A DNA stretch of 64,000 nt from Tsukamurella paurometabola (GTDB lineage: Bacteria; Actinomycetota; Actinomycetes; Mycobacteriales; Mycobacteriaceae). A program made the translations under genes and the position numbers. Below the pieces are notes generated by a model. It did not search any database. It saw only the letters and a list, made by a program, of their open reading frames with translations, and was not told the DNA's origin. The stretch spans positions 2,636,850 to 2,700,849 of the forward strand of contig NZ_LR131273.1 of NCBI RefSeq assembly GCF_900631615.1, given 5' to 3'. This document shows, piece by piece, positions 45,391 through 54,477 of the stretch; within the stretch, counting starts at the first letter, position 1; the number at the start of each line of letters is the position of its first letter.

Positions 45391-46551
45391 ATGGCTGGCA
45401 ACCCCGACTTCGACCTGTTCCAGCTCCCCGAGGAGCACGAGGAACTGCGCGCCGCCATCCGGGCGCTCGCCGAGCGCGACATCGCGCCGCACGCCAAGGA
45501 CGTCGACGAGAAGGAGCGGTTCCCGCAGGAGGCGCTCGACGCGCTGGTCGCCAGCGGCTTCAACGCCATCCACGTGCCCGAGGAGTACGGCGGCCAGGGC
45601 GCCGACTCGGTCGCGACCTGCATCGTCATCGAGGAGGTGGCCCGCGTCTGCGGCAGCTCCTCGCTGATCCCCGCCGTGAACAAGCTCGGCACCATGGGCC
45701 TGATCCTCAACGGCTCGGAGGAGCTCAAGCAGCACGTGCTGCCGTCCCTCGCCAACGGCGAGGCCATGGCCTCCTACGCGCTCTCCGAGCGCGAGGCCGG
45801 CTCCGACGCCGCGTCGATGCGCACCCGCGCCCGCAAGGACGGCGACGAGTGGGTCCTCAACGGCTCCAAGTGCTGGATCACCAACGGCGGCAAGTCCACC
45901 TGGTACACCGTCATGGCCGTCACCGACGCGGAGAAGGGCGCCAACGGCATCAGCTCCTTCATCGTGCACAAGGACGACCCCGGCTTCTCCGTCACCGGTT
46001 ACGAGCACAAGCTGGGCATCAAGGGCAGCCCCACCGCCGAGCTGGCCTTCGAGGAGTGCCGCATCCCCGCCATGCGCATGATCGGCGAGGAGGGCACCGG
46101 CTTCAAGACCGCGCTGCAGACCCTCGACCACACCCGCCCGACCATCGGCGCGCAGGCAGTCGGCATCGCGCAGGGCGCGCTCGACGTCGCGATCGAGTAC
46201 ATCAAGGACCGCAAGCAGTTCGGCAAGTCCATCTCCGAGTTCCAGGGCGTGCAGTTCATGGTCGCCGACATGGCGATGCGTCTCGAGGCCGCGCGCCTCA
46301 TGGTCTACACCGCCGCCGCCCGCGCCGAGCGCGGCGAGAAGAACCTCGGCTTCATCAGCTCCGCGTCGAAGTGCTTCGCCTCGGACGTCGCGATGGACGT
46401 CACCACCGACGCCGTGCAGTTGCTCGGCGGCGCCGGCTACACCCGCGACTTCCCGGTCGAGCGGATGATGCGCGACGCCAAGATCACCCAGATCTACGAG
46501 GGCACCAACCAGGTGCAGCGCCTCGTCATGTCGCGCCAGCTGCTGCGCTGA
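45391..46551 (+). CDS. fadE25: acyl-CoA dehydrogenase (FadE25-like)
   Basis: 386 residues. FAD enzyme for the first step of beta-oxidation. Visible: MASYALSEREAGSDAASMRTRA (FAD/substrate loop), CWITNGGKSTWYTVMAV, and C-terminal IYEGTNQVQRLVMSRQLL with the catalytic Glu of the IYEGT motif. Position next to purE-purK corresponds to Rv3274c. Unlike most genes here it has a leader and a good ribosome site. Confidence 0.93.
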   Translation: MAGNPDFDLFQLPEEHEELRAAIRALAERDIAPHAKDVDEKERFPQEALDALVASGFNAIHVPEEYGGQGADSVATCIVIEEVARVCGSSSLIPAVNKLGTMGLILNGSEELKQHVLPSLANGEAMASYALSEREAGSDAASMRTRARKDGDEWVLNGSKCWITNGGKSTWYTVMAVTDAEKGANGISSFIVHKDDPGFSVTGYEHKLGIKGSPTAELAFEECRIPAMRMIGEEGTGFKTALQTLDHTRPTIGAQAVGIAQGALDVAIEYIKDRKQFGKSISEFQGVQFMVADMAMRLEAARLMVYTAAARAERGEKNLGFISSASKCFASDVAMDVTTDAVQLLGGAGYTRDFPVERMMRDAKITQIYEGTNQVQRLVMSRQLLR

Positions 46552-46650
46552 CCCGCACGCGGGCCGGTACCGGCTCGCCCACGGTTCGATAACGATCCGC
46601 CCCTCCCGCCCGATCCCTGCATAGCCTGGACCGGAACGAGAGGGGCGGAC

Positions 46651-47274
46651 GTGCATCCGAAGACGATCCGAGCGGCGTGCGGCGCGGCGGTGCTCGCCCT
46701 GGCCGCGACGACGGCCGCGTGCGGCGGCGGAGGGCCGGTCACGGCGCCGTCGGGCATCGCGCGTCCGTCATCCGTCACGACGGTGACGGGCACGACGGTG
46801 ACGGGGGCGGCACCGTCGGGCCCGGGGAGTACCGCGGTCTCGACCAGTCCGCGCACCGCGAGCGCGAGCGCCTCCGTCGCCCCGGGCGCGACGATGCTCA
46901 AGGACCTGCGGACCGGGGCGCGGGACGGTGCCGACCGGGTGGTGCTCGAGTTCACCGGCCCGGTGCCGCCGTACCGGGTCACGCGCGAGGCCGGGCCCGT
47001 GGTCGACTGCGCGTCCGGCGCGGACCTCGGCGGGCCGGGGGAGTACCTCGTGGTGCGCGCGGAGCCCGTCGGGATCTTCGACCACGACGGGTACTCGCCG
47101 TACACGGGCGAGCGGACCGTCGCCGGGCCCGGCCGCGCCGTCTCCCGCGCGATCATCACCTGCCATTTCGAGGGGCAGCTGCAGGTGGCCCTCAAGCTCA
47201 CCGGCAACGCGCAGCGCTACGCGGACTCCACCCTGACGGGACCCGGCCGCATCGTCGTGGACGTGCAGCGGTAG
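46651..47274 (+). CDS. lipoprotein with AMIN-like domain
   Basis: 207 residues. Signal peptide with a Cys at 24 (ATTAACGGGG); the lipobox is sub-optimal (T-A-A-C). A Thr/Ser/Gly/Ala-rich linker to about residue 78 precedes a single beta domain (LKDLRTGARDGADRVVLEFTG ... GRIVVDVQR), which resembles the AMIN-like domain that binds peptidoglycan. Probably surface-anchored. GTG start at 46651 preceded by GAGAGGGG; TAGCCT at 46622 is a plausible -10. Converges on the TIGR03089 gene with four bases between. Confidence 0.68.
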   Translation: MHPKTIRAACGAAVLALAATTAACGGGGPVTAPSGIARPSSVTTVTGTTVTGAAPSGPGSTAVSTSPRTASASASVAPGATMLKDLRTGARDGADRVVLEFTGPVPPYRVTREAGPVVDCASGADLGGPGEYLVVRAEPVGIFDHDGYSPYTGERTVAGPGRAVSRAIITCHFEGQLQVALKLTGNAQRYADSTLTGPGRIVVDVQR

Positions 47275-47278
47275 CGCG

Positions 47279-47989
47279 TCAGGCGACGCGGGCGGTGGCC
47301 TTCTCGGTGGCGAACTTGTCCGTGAGTCCGGCCGGGTCCGGATGCGAGACGTGGATGACCGAGGCCGGGGCCGCGAACGGGGCGAGCAGGCCGTCGTACA
47401 GGTCGTCGACGGTGCGCCACTCGCGCGTGGAGAGCACCCGGTCGCCGGCGGCGTAGCCCGCCGACGCGGCCAGGGCCGTCGACCGGGCCAGCACGATCTC
47501 CGCCGTGTCACCGGCGAGCACCGGGACGTCCGCGCCCACGCCGCCCGGCGTGAAGGCATCGGGGTGCACGCGCACCTCGGTGGTGTAGTCGTCGATCCCC
47601 GGCGGCAGGTCGGGCACGGCCAGGCCGAAGGCGTCCAGGCCGACGGCGAGGATCTCGTCGCCCTCCGCCTCGCCGACGCGGTCGGGGGCGGCGAAGGTCA
47701 CGTCACCGGACTCGCCGAAGCGGACCTCGCAGCCGGCCCACCACGCGCCGAACAGGATCCCCGCGGTCTGCCAGTGCGCGGGCAGGAGCACCCCGACGGG
47801 GTCGCCCGGCCCGAGGCCGTACTGGTCGCGCAGCAGGTTGCCGCACTTGGCGGCCCAGTTGCCCAGCGTGATCGCCGACAGGCCCATCCGGGCGCCGGAG
47901 GCATCGTCGTACCAGGTGAACCGGGGTGCGGCCCCGTCGGCCTGGACGATCGGCACGAGTAGCCGGTCGGTCACCGTCAGTCCACGCAC
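47279..47989 (-). CDS. TIGR03089-family protein (Rv3268-like, AMP-binding-related)
   Basis: 236 residues. Looks like a stand-alone N-terminal piece of an acyl-adenylate-forming enzyme: TLGNWAAKCGNLLRDQYGLGPGDPVGVLLPAHWQTAGILFGAWWAG. The catalytic P-loop and C-terminal lid of full AMP-ligases are absent. This truncated family occurs only in actinobacteria, next to Lcp1. Role unknown. GTG at 47989 with GGAGG seven bases upstream, overlapping the lcp1 stop by 13 bases. Confidence 0.75.
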   Translation of the reverse strand: MRGLTVTDRLLVPIVQADGAAPRFTWYDDASGARMGLSAITLGNWAAKCGNLLRDQYGLGPGDPVGVLLPAHWQTAGILFGAWWAGCEVRFGESGDVTFAAPDRVGEAEGDEILAVGLDAFGLAVPDLPPGIDDYTTEVRVHPDAFTPGGVGADVPVLAGDTAEIVLARSTALAASAGYAAGDRVLSTREWRTVDDLYDGLLAPFAAPASVIHVSHPDPAGLTDKFATEKATARVA

Positions 47990-49740
47990 GGCACGCCTCC
48001 GTCCTGCTGGGCGGTGAAGCCCGGGCGGTTGAGCAGCGAGCTGATGCGCGCCGCCTCGCTGGGATCGAGCGCCTCGGTCATCCCCGGCGGGATCGACGTG
48101 GTCGTCGCCGCGGAATCGGAGTCCGAGCCGGAGTCGCTCGACGAACCCGGGCCGCTGTAGCCGTCCTGGATCAGTACCTTCACGCGCCCGGACTGCACGG
48201 AACCGCTCGCCACCACGGGCAGGCCGCCGAGCAGCGCGGCCACCGCCTTGGCGCCCTGGTCGTTCGCCGAACTCGCCAGCACCGCGCTCTTGGCGCTCGA
48301 CGCGGACTCGGACGACGACGCGTTGCCCGTGGAGCCCTGCGCGAACCCCTTGCCGCCGAGGAAGGTGGAGACGCTGCTCGCGAGGCCCGACGTGGTGCCG
48401 GCGTTCACCACGTCCACCGTGTACGAGGCGCGGTTCACCGACGGCACCGCCGCCGCGGAGGAGCTGGTCTTGGTGGCCTTCGGCTTCGCGCCCGGCTTCT
48501 CCCCGAGCAGGCCCGCGACGTACGCCTGCACCTGCTTCGGATCGACGACCACCACGGACTGCTGGCCGTCGTCGCTCCAGCCGTCATCGCGGACGACGGG
48601 CACCGTGGAGAACTGGACGTTGCCGGCGGAGAGGTTCGCGAGTTCCTTCGCGAAACCCATCACGTCCCACTGCTGGTCGAGTGTCACCGACGTCGACAGC
48701 GCGTCCTGCAGCTGGCTCAGCTTGCTGGGACTGGTCAGGGTGCCGGTCGACAGGATCTTGCTGGCCAGCGACGCCATGAAGACCTGCTGGCGGGTGACGC
48801 GGTCCAGGTCGCCGCGGGGCAGGCCGTGGCGCTGCCGCACGAAGCTCAGCGCCTGCGGGCCCTTGAGCGTCTGCTTGCCCGCCTTGAAGCGGGCGCCCGA
48901 GTACGGGTCGTTGACGGGCTTCTTCAGGCACACGTCGACGCCGCCGACGGCGTTGGTCAGGCGGGAGAAGCCGACGAGGCCGATCTCGGCGTACCGGTCG
49001 ACCGACACGCCGGTGAGGTTCGCGACGGTCTCGATGAGCGCCTTGCGGCCCTCCTCGTTGCCCTTCTGCACCGCGGTCTTCTCGTCCACACCTTCGGAGA
49101 CGGCCTTGTCGCGGGTGACGTTGGCCGCGCCGGCGAAGGCGGAGTTGATCTTCCCCTTGCCCTGATCGGGGATCGCGACGTAGGCGTCGCGGGGGATCGA
49201 GATCGCGGTCGCCGACTTCCCGTCGTTCGGGATGCGGATCAGGATGATGGTGTCGGTGTTCAGGGTGCCGTCGTCGACGCCCGCGTTGAGCCGCGCGAGC
49301 TCCTGCTTCGTGAGCGGGTTGCCCTTCGCGTCGGTGCGCGAGTCGGTGCCGACCAGCAGGATGTCGGTGGCACCGTCGGGCTTGGCGGCGATGCTGGGCC
49401 CGCGCACGATGTCGCCGGCGAAGCGGGACCACCAGAACCAGGCGACGCCGGTCACCACCAGCACGATGGCCGTGATGAGGGCGACGAGCGCCTTGCCGCT
49501 GCGCTGCAGCCGCTCCCGGGTGTCGACGGAGAGGTCCGCGGCGCGGGGGACCTGCCGGACGCGGGGGGACTGCGCCCCGTCCCCCTCGTTCTCCGCGCGC
49601 ACACTCCGGCGCCGCGTCCCCGCGCGTGCGCCGTCGGCCTGCGTACCCGCGCGCTGGGCGGCCGCGCGTTCGGCGGCCGCGCGCTTGGCGTCGGCGCTCC
49701 GGGAATGGCGCGCGCCGCGTCGACTCGGGCTGTCGGACAC
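47977..49740 (-). CDS. lcp1: LytR-CpsA-Psr (LCP) ligase, Lcp1-like
   Basis: 587 residues from GTG 49740 (GAGGAG upstream). Cytoplasmic Arg/Ala-rich tail of about 85 residues, one transmembrane helix near 88-108, then the extracytoplasmic LCP domain: ILLVGTDSRTD, ILIRIPNDGKSATAISIPRDAYVAIP, INSAFAGA, VGGVDVCLKKP, LSFVRQRHGLPRGDLDRVTRQQ. C-terminal LytR_C domain (SYTVDVVNAGTTSGLAS...) and a Ser-rich tail. In mycobacteria this protein (Rv3267) links arabinogalactan to peptidoglycan via the rhamnose-GlcNAc linker made by the divergent rmlD-wbbL genes. Confidence 0.9.
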   Translation of the reverse strand: MSDSPSRRGARHSRSADAKRAAAERAAAQRAGTQADGARAGTRRRSVRAENEGDGAQSPRVRQVPRAADLSVDTRERLQRSGKALVALITAIVLVVTGVAWFWWSRFAGDIVRGPSIAAKPDGATDILLVGTDSRTDAKGNPLTKQELARLNAGVDDGTLNTDTIILIRIPNDGKSATAISIPRDAYVAIPDQGKGKINSAFAGAANVTRDKAVSEGVDEKTAVQKGNEEGRKALIETVANLTGVSVDRYAEIGLVGFSRLTNAVGGVDVCLKKPVNDPYSGARFKAGKQTLKGPQALSFVRQRHGLPRGDLDRVTRQQVFMASLASKILSTGTLTSPSKLSQLQDALSTSVTLDQQWDVMGFAKELANLSAGNVQFSTVPVVRDDGWSDDGQQSVVVVDPKQVQAYVAGLLGEKPGAKPKATKTSSSAAAVPSVNRASYTVDVVNAGTTSGLASSVSTFLGGKGFAQGSTGNASSSESASSAKSAVLASSANDQGAKAVAALLGGLPVVASGSVQSGRVKVLIQDGYSGPGSSSDSGSDSDSAATTTSIPPGMTEALDPSEAARISSLLNRPGFTAQQDGGVPCVD

Positions 49741-49850
49741 CCACCACTCCTCGTCGTTCGGGACCGGGCCATCTGCTCCGGCCCGCTTGATCACATCTCC
49801 ATAACGGTACCGACTGGCGCGCGGAAGCCTCCGCAGACGCGGCCGTGACG

Positions 49851-49856
49851 TACGGT
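49851..49856 (+). promoter_or_regulatory. leaderless -10 (TACGGT) for rmlD
   Basis: TACGGT, seven bases, then the GTG at 49864. Faces away from lcp1. Confidence 0.6.
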
Positions 49857-49863
49857 TCGCGGT

Positions 49864-50793
49864 GTGGAACTGGTGCTCACCGGCGCGGCCGGACAACTGG
49901 GATCGGCGCTGGTCGCGACCGCCGCCGGGCGGGGAATCGCGGCCCGCGCGCTGGGCCGCGGCGAGCTGGATGTGACTTCGCCACAGTCCGTCGCCGGACT
50001 GCGCGTGGGCGCATCGACGGTGCTCATCAACTGCGCGGCGCACACCGCCGTCGACGCCGCCGAGTCCGAGCCCGGCGCGGCCGCGGAGCTCAACACCACC
50101 GCGCCGGGCCTGCTCGCGGCGCGGTGCGCGGCCACCGGCGCCCGCCTCGTGCACATCTCGACCGACTACGTCTTCGGGACGCCGGCGAGCCGGCCATCGA
50201 CGGAGGCCGGCCCGCCGCGCCCCTGGGAGCCGGACGATCCCACGGGACCCGCGAGCGTGTACGGGCGCACCAAGCTGTCCGGCGAGGAGGCTGCCCGCGC
50301 GGCCGACCCGCGGACCGTCGTGGTGCGGACCGCGTGGGTGTACACGGGCCGCGGACCCGACGGTGCCTGGGCGCGGGACTTCGTGGGCACCATGGGCCGG
50401 CTCGCCGACGACGGCGTCGACCCGAAGGTCGTCGCCGACCAGACCGGCTCCCCGACCTACGCACCCGACCTGGCCGCGGGGCTGCTCGACCTCGCCGCGC
50501 TCCTCGGCCGGGAACCGGAGCGGCCCGGCGCCGTTCTGCACGCGGCGGGCGGCGGGTCCGCGACGTGGTTCGACGTGGCCCGCGGCGTCTTCGCGCGGGT
50601 CGGTGCGGACCCCGAGCGGGTCTCGCCGTGCACCACCGCCGATTTCCCCCGGCCGGCGCCGCGGCCCGCCTACTCGGTGCTCTCGCCGGCCGCGTGGGCC
50701 GCCTGGGGCCTCGCTCCGCTCCCGGACTGGCGCGACGCACTGGACCGGGCGCTGGGGCGGGCGGGGGCACCGTCGCACCCCACCGACCGGTAA
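49864..50793 (+). CDS. rmlD: dTDP-4-dehydrorhamnose reductase
   Basis: 309 residues. Final step of dTDP-L-rhamnose synthesis (NADPH reduction). Short-chain-dehydrogenase fold: ELVLTGAAGQLGSALV at the N-terminus, LVHISTDYVFGTP, YGRTKLSGEEAAR (catalytic Tyr-x-x-x-Lys) and VVADQTGSPTYAPDLA. Product is the rhamnose donor for WbbL, encoded next. Its TAA stop is the first half of the wbbL -10. Confidence 0.93.
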   Translation: MELVLTGAAGQLGSALVATAAGRGIAARALGRGELDVTSPQSVAGLRVGASTVLINCAAHTAVDAAESEPGAAAELNTTAPGLLAARCAATGARLVHISTDYVFGTPASRPSTEAGPPRPWEPDDPTGPASVYGRTKLSGEEAARAADPRTVVVRTAWVYTGRGPDGAWARDFVGTMGRLADDGVDPKVVADQTGSPTYAPDLAAGLLDLAALLGREPERPGAVLHAAGGGSATWFDVARGVFARVGADPERVSPCTTADFPRPAPRPAYSVLSPAAWAAWGLAPLPDWRDALDRALGRAGAPSHPTDR

Positions 50794-50796
50794 CCT
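50791..50796 (+). promoter_or_regulatory. wbbL -10 (TAACCT) built on the rmlD stop codon
   Basis: TAACCT, six bases (GACCGC), then the GTG at 50803. The first three bases are the rmlD stop. Confidence 0.6.
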
Positions 50797-50802
50797 GACC
50801 GC

Positions 50803-51696
50803 GTGCCCGGAACCGACACCTCGACCCCCGCGATCGCCGTGGTCACCGTCACCTATTCGCCGGGCGAGCACCTCGAGAACTTTCTGACCAGCATCGACGG
50901 CGCCTTCTCCGGTGCCGCGCCGCGGGTGCTCATGGCCGACAACGGCTCCGTCGACGGCGCCCCCGAGGCCGCCGCAGCGGCCCACCCCGAGGCCGAGCTC
51001 CTGCGCACCGGCGCGAACCTCGGCTACGGCGGCGCGATCAACTACGCCGTGGCGCGCCTCGACCTCGGTGCGCTCGACTACCTCCTCATCAGCAACCCGG
51101 ACGTGGTCTTCGGGCCGGGGTCGATCGACGCACTGGTCGCGGCGGCGGCGCGGCACCCCCGTGCCGGGTCCCTGGGCCCCCTGATCCGCGACCCCGACGG
51201 CACCGTCTACCCCTCGGCGCGGAACGTGCCCAGCATGCGGTTCGGGATCGGGCACGCCCTGCTCGGCGCCGTGTGGAAGTCGAACCCGTGGACCCGCGCC
51301 TACCAGCAGTCGCAGGCCGAGGTGGCCGAGCGCGAGGCCGGCTGGCTCTCGGGCTCCTGCCTGCTCGTGCGGACCGAGGCCTTCGCCGCGATCGGGGGCT
51401 TCGACGACCGCTACTTCATGTACATGGAGGACGTCGACTTCGGTGACCGGCTCGCCCGCGCCGGCTGGAGCAACGTCTACGTCCCGACGGCGGAGATCGT
51501 GCACGCCAAGGGACACGCGGCGGGGAAGGTGCCGGAGCTCATGCTCCCCGCGCACCACGACTCCGCGTACCGGTTCTTCGCCGACCGGCATCCCGGTCCG
51601 GCGGCCGCGCCCCTGCGCGCGGCGATGAAGGTGGGGCTGGCCGCGCGTTCGCGGATCAGTGTTCTCGCGGCGACGCGGAGACGAAAAGGGGAATGA
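50803..51696 (+). CDS. wbbL: rhamnosyltransferase of the arabinogalactan linker
   Basis: 297 residues. GT2-type transferase that adds rhamnose to decaprenyl-PP-GlcNAc. Visible: AVVTVTYSPGEHLENFL, the nucleotide site GANLGYGGAINYAV and ISNPDVVFG (D-x-D equivalent), and the acceptor motif GFDDRYFMYMEDVDFGDRLARAGW. Matches Rv3265c. It has an apparent leaderless promoter. The stop overlaps the manB ATG (ATGA). Confidence 0.93.
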   Translation: MPGTDTSTPAIAVVTVTYSPGEHLENFLTSIDGAFSGAAPRVLMADNGSVDGAPEAAAAAHPEAELLRTGANLGYGGAINYAVARLDLGALDYLLISNPDVVFGPGSIDALVAAAARHPRAGSLGPLIRDPDGTVYPSARNVPSMRFGIGHALLGAVWKSNPWTRAYQQSQAEVAEREAGWLSGSCLLVRTEAFAAIGGFDDRYFMYMEDVDFGDRLARAGWSNVYVPTAEIVHAKGHAAGKVPELMLPAHHDSAYRFFADRHPGPAAAPLRAAMKVGLAARSRISVLAATRRRKGE

Positions 51697-52799
51697 TGAC
51701 CTCGGTGGATCAGGACGCCGGTGTGGACCTCAGCGACGTGGAGGCGGTGATCCTGGTGGGCGGCAAGGGCACGCGCCTGCGGCCGCTCACCCTCTCGGCG
51801 CCCAAGCCGATGCTGCCCACGGCGGGCAAGCCGTTCCTCACCCACCTGCTCTCGCGCATCCGCGACGCGGGCATCCGCCGCGTGGTGCTCGGCACCTCGT
51901 TCAAGGCGGAGGTCTTCGAGGAGTACTTCGGCGACGGCTCCGAACTGGGCCTCGAGCTCTCCTACGTCGTGGAGACCGAGCCGCTGGGCACCGGCGGCGG
52001 CATCCGCAACGTGCTGCCCGCCCTCACGGCGGAGACGGTGCTCGTCTTCAACGGCGACGTCCTCGGCGGCTCGGACATCCGGGCCGTCGTGAACACGCAC
52101 CGGGAGAAGGACGCCGACGTCACGATGCACCTCGTGCGCGTCCCCGACCCCCGCGCCTTCGGCTGCGTGCCGACCGACGCCTCCGGGCGGGTCACCGCCT
52201 TCCTGGAGAAGACGCAGGATCCGCCGACCGATCAGATCAACGCCGGCTGCTACGTGTTCAAGCGCTCGGTGATCGAGGAGATCCCCGCGGGCCGGCCGGT
52301 GTCCGTCGAGCGCGAGGTCTTCCCGGCCCTGCTCAACGGCGGCAGCCGCCTCTACGGCCACGTCGACTACGGCTACTGGCGCGACATGGGCACGCCGGAG
52401 GACTTCGTCGCCGGCAGCTCGGACCTCGTGCGCGGCATCGCGCCGTCGGCCGCCCTCGACGGCGGGCGCGGCGAGTGCCTCATCCACCCCGGCGCCTCGG
52501 TGGCGCCCGGCGCCCTGGTGATCGGCGGGTCCGTCGTGGGCCGCGGCGCGGAGATCGGGGCGGGCGCCCGGCTCGACGGTGCCGTCGTCTTCGACGGGGT
52601 GCGGATCGAGGCCGGCGCGATCGTCGAGCGGTCGATCATCGGCTTCGGCGCGCACATCGGGCCGCGGGCCCGCATCCGCGAGGCCGTCATCGGCGACGGT
52701 GCCTCCGTCGGCGCCCGGTGCGAGCTGCTGCACGGTGCGCGCGTGTGGCCCGGTGTCGAGCTGCCCGACGGCGGCGTGCGGTTCTCGACGGACGTGTAG
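51693..52799 (+). CDS. manB: mannose-1-phosphate guanylyltransferase (ManB/ManC-like)
   Basis: 368 residues. N-terminal nucleotidyltransferase: AVILVGGKGTRLRPLTLSAPKPMLP, FNGDVLGGSDI, and FLEKTQDPPTDQINAGCYVF; C-terminal left-handed beta-helix repeats (ECLIHPGASVAPGALVIGGSVVGRGAEIGAGARLDGAVVF...). Makes GDP-mannose for lipomannan, LAM and PIM. Matches Rv3264c. ATG codons at 51693 and 51696 follow AAAAGGGG; either could be the start. Coupled to wbbL. Confidence 0.9.
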   Translation: MMTSVDQDAGVDLSDVEAVILVGGKGTRLRPLTLSAPKPMLPTAGKPFLTHLLSRIRDAGIRRVVLGTSFKAEVFEEYFGDGSELGLELSYVVETEPLGTGGGIRNVLPALTAETVLVFNGDVLGGSDIRAVVNTHREKDADVTMHLVRVPDPRAFGCVPTDASGRVTAFLEKTQDPPTDQINAGCYVFKRSVIEEIPAGRPVSVEREVFPALLNGGSRLYGHVDYGYWRDMGTPEDFVAGSSDLVRGIAPSAALDGGRGECLIHPGASVAPGALVIGGSVVGRGAEIGAGARLDGAVVFDGVRIEAGAIVERSIIGFGAHIGPRARIREAVIGDGASVGARCELLHGARVWPGVELPDGGVRFSTDV

Positions 52800-52801
52800 C
52801 G

Positions 52802-53575
52802 ATGGCCGACTTCCTGCGGTACGTGGCGATCGGGGATTCGTTCACCGAGGGCGTCGGCGACCCCGACCCGACGGGGACCCACGAGTACCGGGGGTGGTCC
52901 GACCGGGTCGCCGAGGTACTGGCGGCGCGGTCCCCGGAGTTCGGGTACGCGAACCTCGCGATCCGCGGCAAGAAGATGGACCAGATCGTCGCCGAGCAGC
53001 TGGATCCGTGCCTGGAACTGGCGCCCGACCTGGTCACCGTGTACGCGGGAGCCAACGACCTGATCCGCCCGTCCGTCGACGTGGACGCGGTGGTCGCGGC
53101 GTACGACGCCATGCTCGAGCGGTTGGCGGCGTCCGGCGCGACGGTGGTGGTGTGGACCGCCGCCGACACCCACGGCAGCGGCATCTTCGGAGCACTCCGC
53201 GGGCGGTTCGCCATCTACAACGAACTGGTCCGGGAGATCGCGGCCGACCGGGGTCTGCTGCTGCTCGACTACTGGCGGATGAAGGAGTACCGGGACCTGC
53301 GGATGTGGGAGTTCGACCGCATCCACATGTCCGAGCCCGGCCACCTGCGGATGGCGATCGCCGTGCTGGACCTGCTGGGCGTGCCGCACGCGCTGGAGGT
53401 CCCGGACCTGGGGCCCGAGCCGGTCATCACGCCCGCCGAGGACCGCGAGATCAAGCGCCGCTGGCGCCGCGAGTTCGCCTACCCGTGGATCGGCCGCCGC
53501 GTGCGCGGCATCTCCACCGGCGACGGCCTGCCGCCGAAGTACCCGACGCTCATGCGCCCCGTCGCGGTGGGGTGA
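52802..53575 (+). CDS. SGNH/GDSL-family hydrolase
   Basis: 257 residues. Block I GDSFTEGVGD (catalytic Ser), block III YAGANDLIRP and block V DRIHMSEPGHLRMAIAVL (Asp/His) are all present. No signal peptide, so a cytoplasmic esterase or acyl-hydrolase acting on a lipid or sugar ester. Two bases after manB. The C-terminal extension is Arg-rich (REIKRRWRREFAYPWIGRRVRG), possibly for membrane contact. Confidence 0.82.
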   Translation: MADFLRYVAIGDSFTEGVGDPDPTGTHEYRGWSDRVAEVLAARSPEFGYANLAIRGKKMDQIVAEQLDPCLELAPDLVTVYAGANDLIRPSVDVDAVVAAYDAMLERLAASGATVVVWTAADTHGSGIFGALRGRFAIYNELVREIAADRGLLLLDYWRMKEYRDLRMWEFDRIHMSEPGHLRMAIAVLDLLGVPHALEVPDLGPEPVITPAEDREIKRRWRREFAYPWIGRRVRGISTGDGLPPKYPTLMRPVAVG

Positions 53576-53581
53576 CCCGGG

Positions 53582-54235
53582 CTACTGCTCCTCGGGGACG
53601 AAGGCCTTCGCCGCGGCGACGAGTCCGCCGCCCAGCGGCAGGATCACGGGGAGCAGGTTCTCGTCCGCGGCGATGATGCGGGTGGCCTCGCGGGCGGCGA
53701 AGGCCTCGTCGTCGTACGCCTCGGGATCGGGGATGCGGTAGCCCGCGTCACCGAGGTTCACCACGACCACCCCGCCCGGCCGCAGCAGGCGCACCGCGTC
53801 GATGACATAGCGCGGGTGATCGACGGGCTCGCCGTCGAGGAAGATGAGGTCGTAGGCGGCGTCGGCGAGGCGCGGCAGCACGTCGAGGGCGTGGCCGTTG
53901 ATGAGCCGCGTGCGGTTCGCGGCGACGCCGGCCTGCTGGAAGCCGATCTTCGCGGCCGCCTGGAACTCCTGCTCGGAGTCGATGGTGGTGAGCACGGAAT
54001 CGGGGCGCATACCCGAGAGCAGCCACAGGCCGCTGATGCCCGCGCCGGTGCCCACCTCGACGACCGACTTCGCGCCGCCCGCGGCCGCGAGCACCGACAG
54101 CAGCGCCCCCACGGACGGCGAGACCGCGTCGACCCCCAGGTCGGCGGCGCGCTCGCGGGCCGACGACATCGCCTCGTCCTCGACGATGGCGTTCTCGGCG
54201 TAGGTGACGAGGGCGGATGCGGCGGAGTCAGACAC
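53582..54235 (-). CDS. SAM-dependent O-methyltransferase (Rv1220c-like)
   Basis: 217 residues from GTG 54235. Class I methyltransferase of the caffeoyl-CoA-OMT group: SVVEVGTGAGISGLWLL, TTIDSEQEFQAAAK, DLIFLDGEPVDHPRYVIDAVRLLRPGGVVVVNL. Matches Rv1220c, which is always divergent from sigE in mycobacteria. TACCAT is exactly six bases before the GTG. The longer in-frame ORF to 54316 overlaps the sigE control region and is rejected. Converges on the SGNH hydrolase. Confidence 0.88.
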   Translation of the reverse strand: MSDSAASALVTYAENAIVEDEAMSSARERAADLGVDAVSPSVGALLSVLAAAGGAKSVVEVGTGAGISGLWLLSGMRPDSVLTTIDSEQEFQAAAKIGFQQAGVAANRTRLINGHALDVLPRLADAAYDLIFLDGEPVDHPRYVIDAVRLLRPGGVVVVNLGDAGYRIPDPEAYDDEAFAAREATRIIAADENLLPVILPLGGGLVAAAKAFVPEEQ

Positions 54236-54241
54236 GCCGCA

Positions 54242-54247
54242 ATGGTA
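54242..54247 (-). promoter_or_regulatory. leaderless -10 (TACCAT) for the O-methyltransferase
   Basis: TACCAT on the minus strand, six bases before the GTG at 54235. Confidence 0.58.
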
Positions 54248-54477
54248 GCCCGTCGCCCACCGGTCACCCTCCCGTGACGCGATCGTTAGCAATCGCGATG
54301 CATGCACAGGTAACACTCAGGGAGGAATCAGCGCTCCCACACCGCGGCAGGGAAAGGTATCGGACAGTGAAGAACGCCCGCCGTGGAATTGCCGATCGTG
54401 GGAACAAAACGGTCGCACGGGGAGTTCTGCAGTAGTAAGAGCGCCCCGCCGCCCGGCGGTGGCACGAGGAGGAGCGC
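54248..54477 (+). promoter_or_regulatory. sigE control region with an ECF-type promoter
   Basis: Includes CGCGAT/ATCGCG inverted repeat near 54279-54299 and, closer to sigE, GGGAAC (54400-54405) then 18 bases then GTT (54424-54426): the GGAAC-N18-GTT arrangement of ECF sigma promoters, consistent with autoregulation by SigE. A strong GAGGAGGAG ribosome site precedes the ATG. Confidence 0.65.

Noticed and set aside
49741-51591. Upstream extension of the LCP ligase frame on the minus strand
   Set aside because: It is antisense to rmlD and wbbL, both of which have clear motifs; the GTG at 49740 with a GAGGAG site gives a normal LCP protein.
54236-54316. 27-residue N-terminal extension of the O-methyltransferase
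   Set aside because: Runs through the leaderless -10 TACCAT and the sigE control region; the GTG at 54235 fits homologues.
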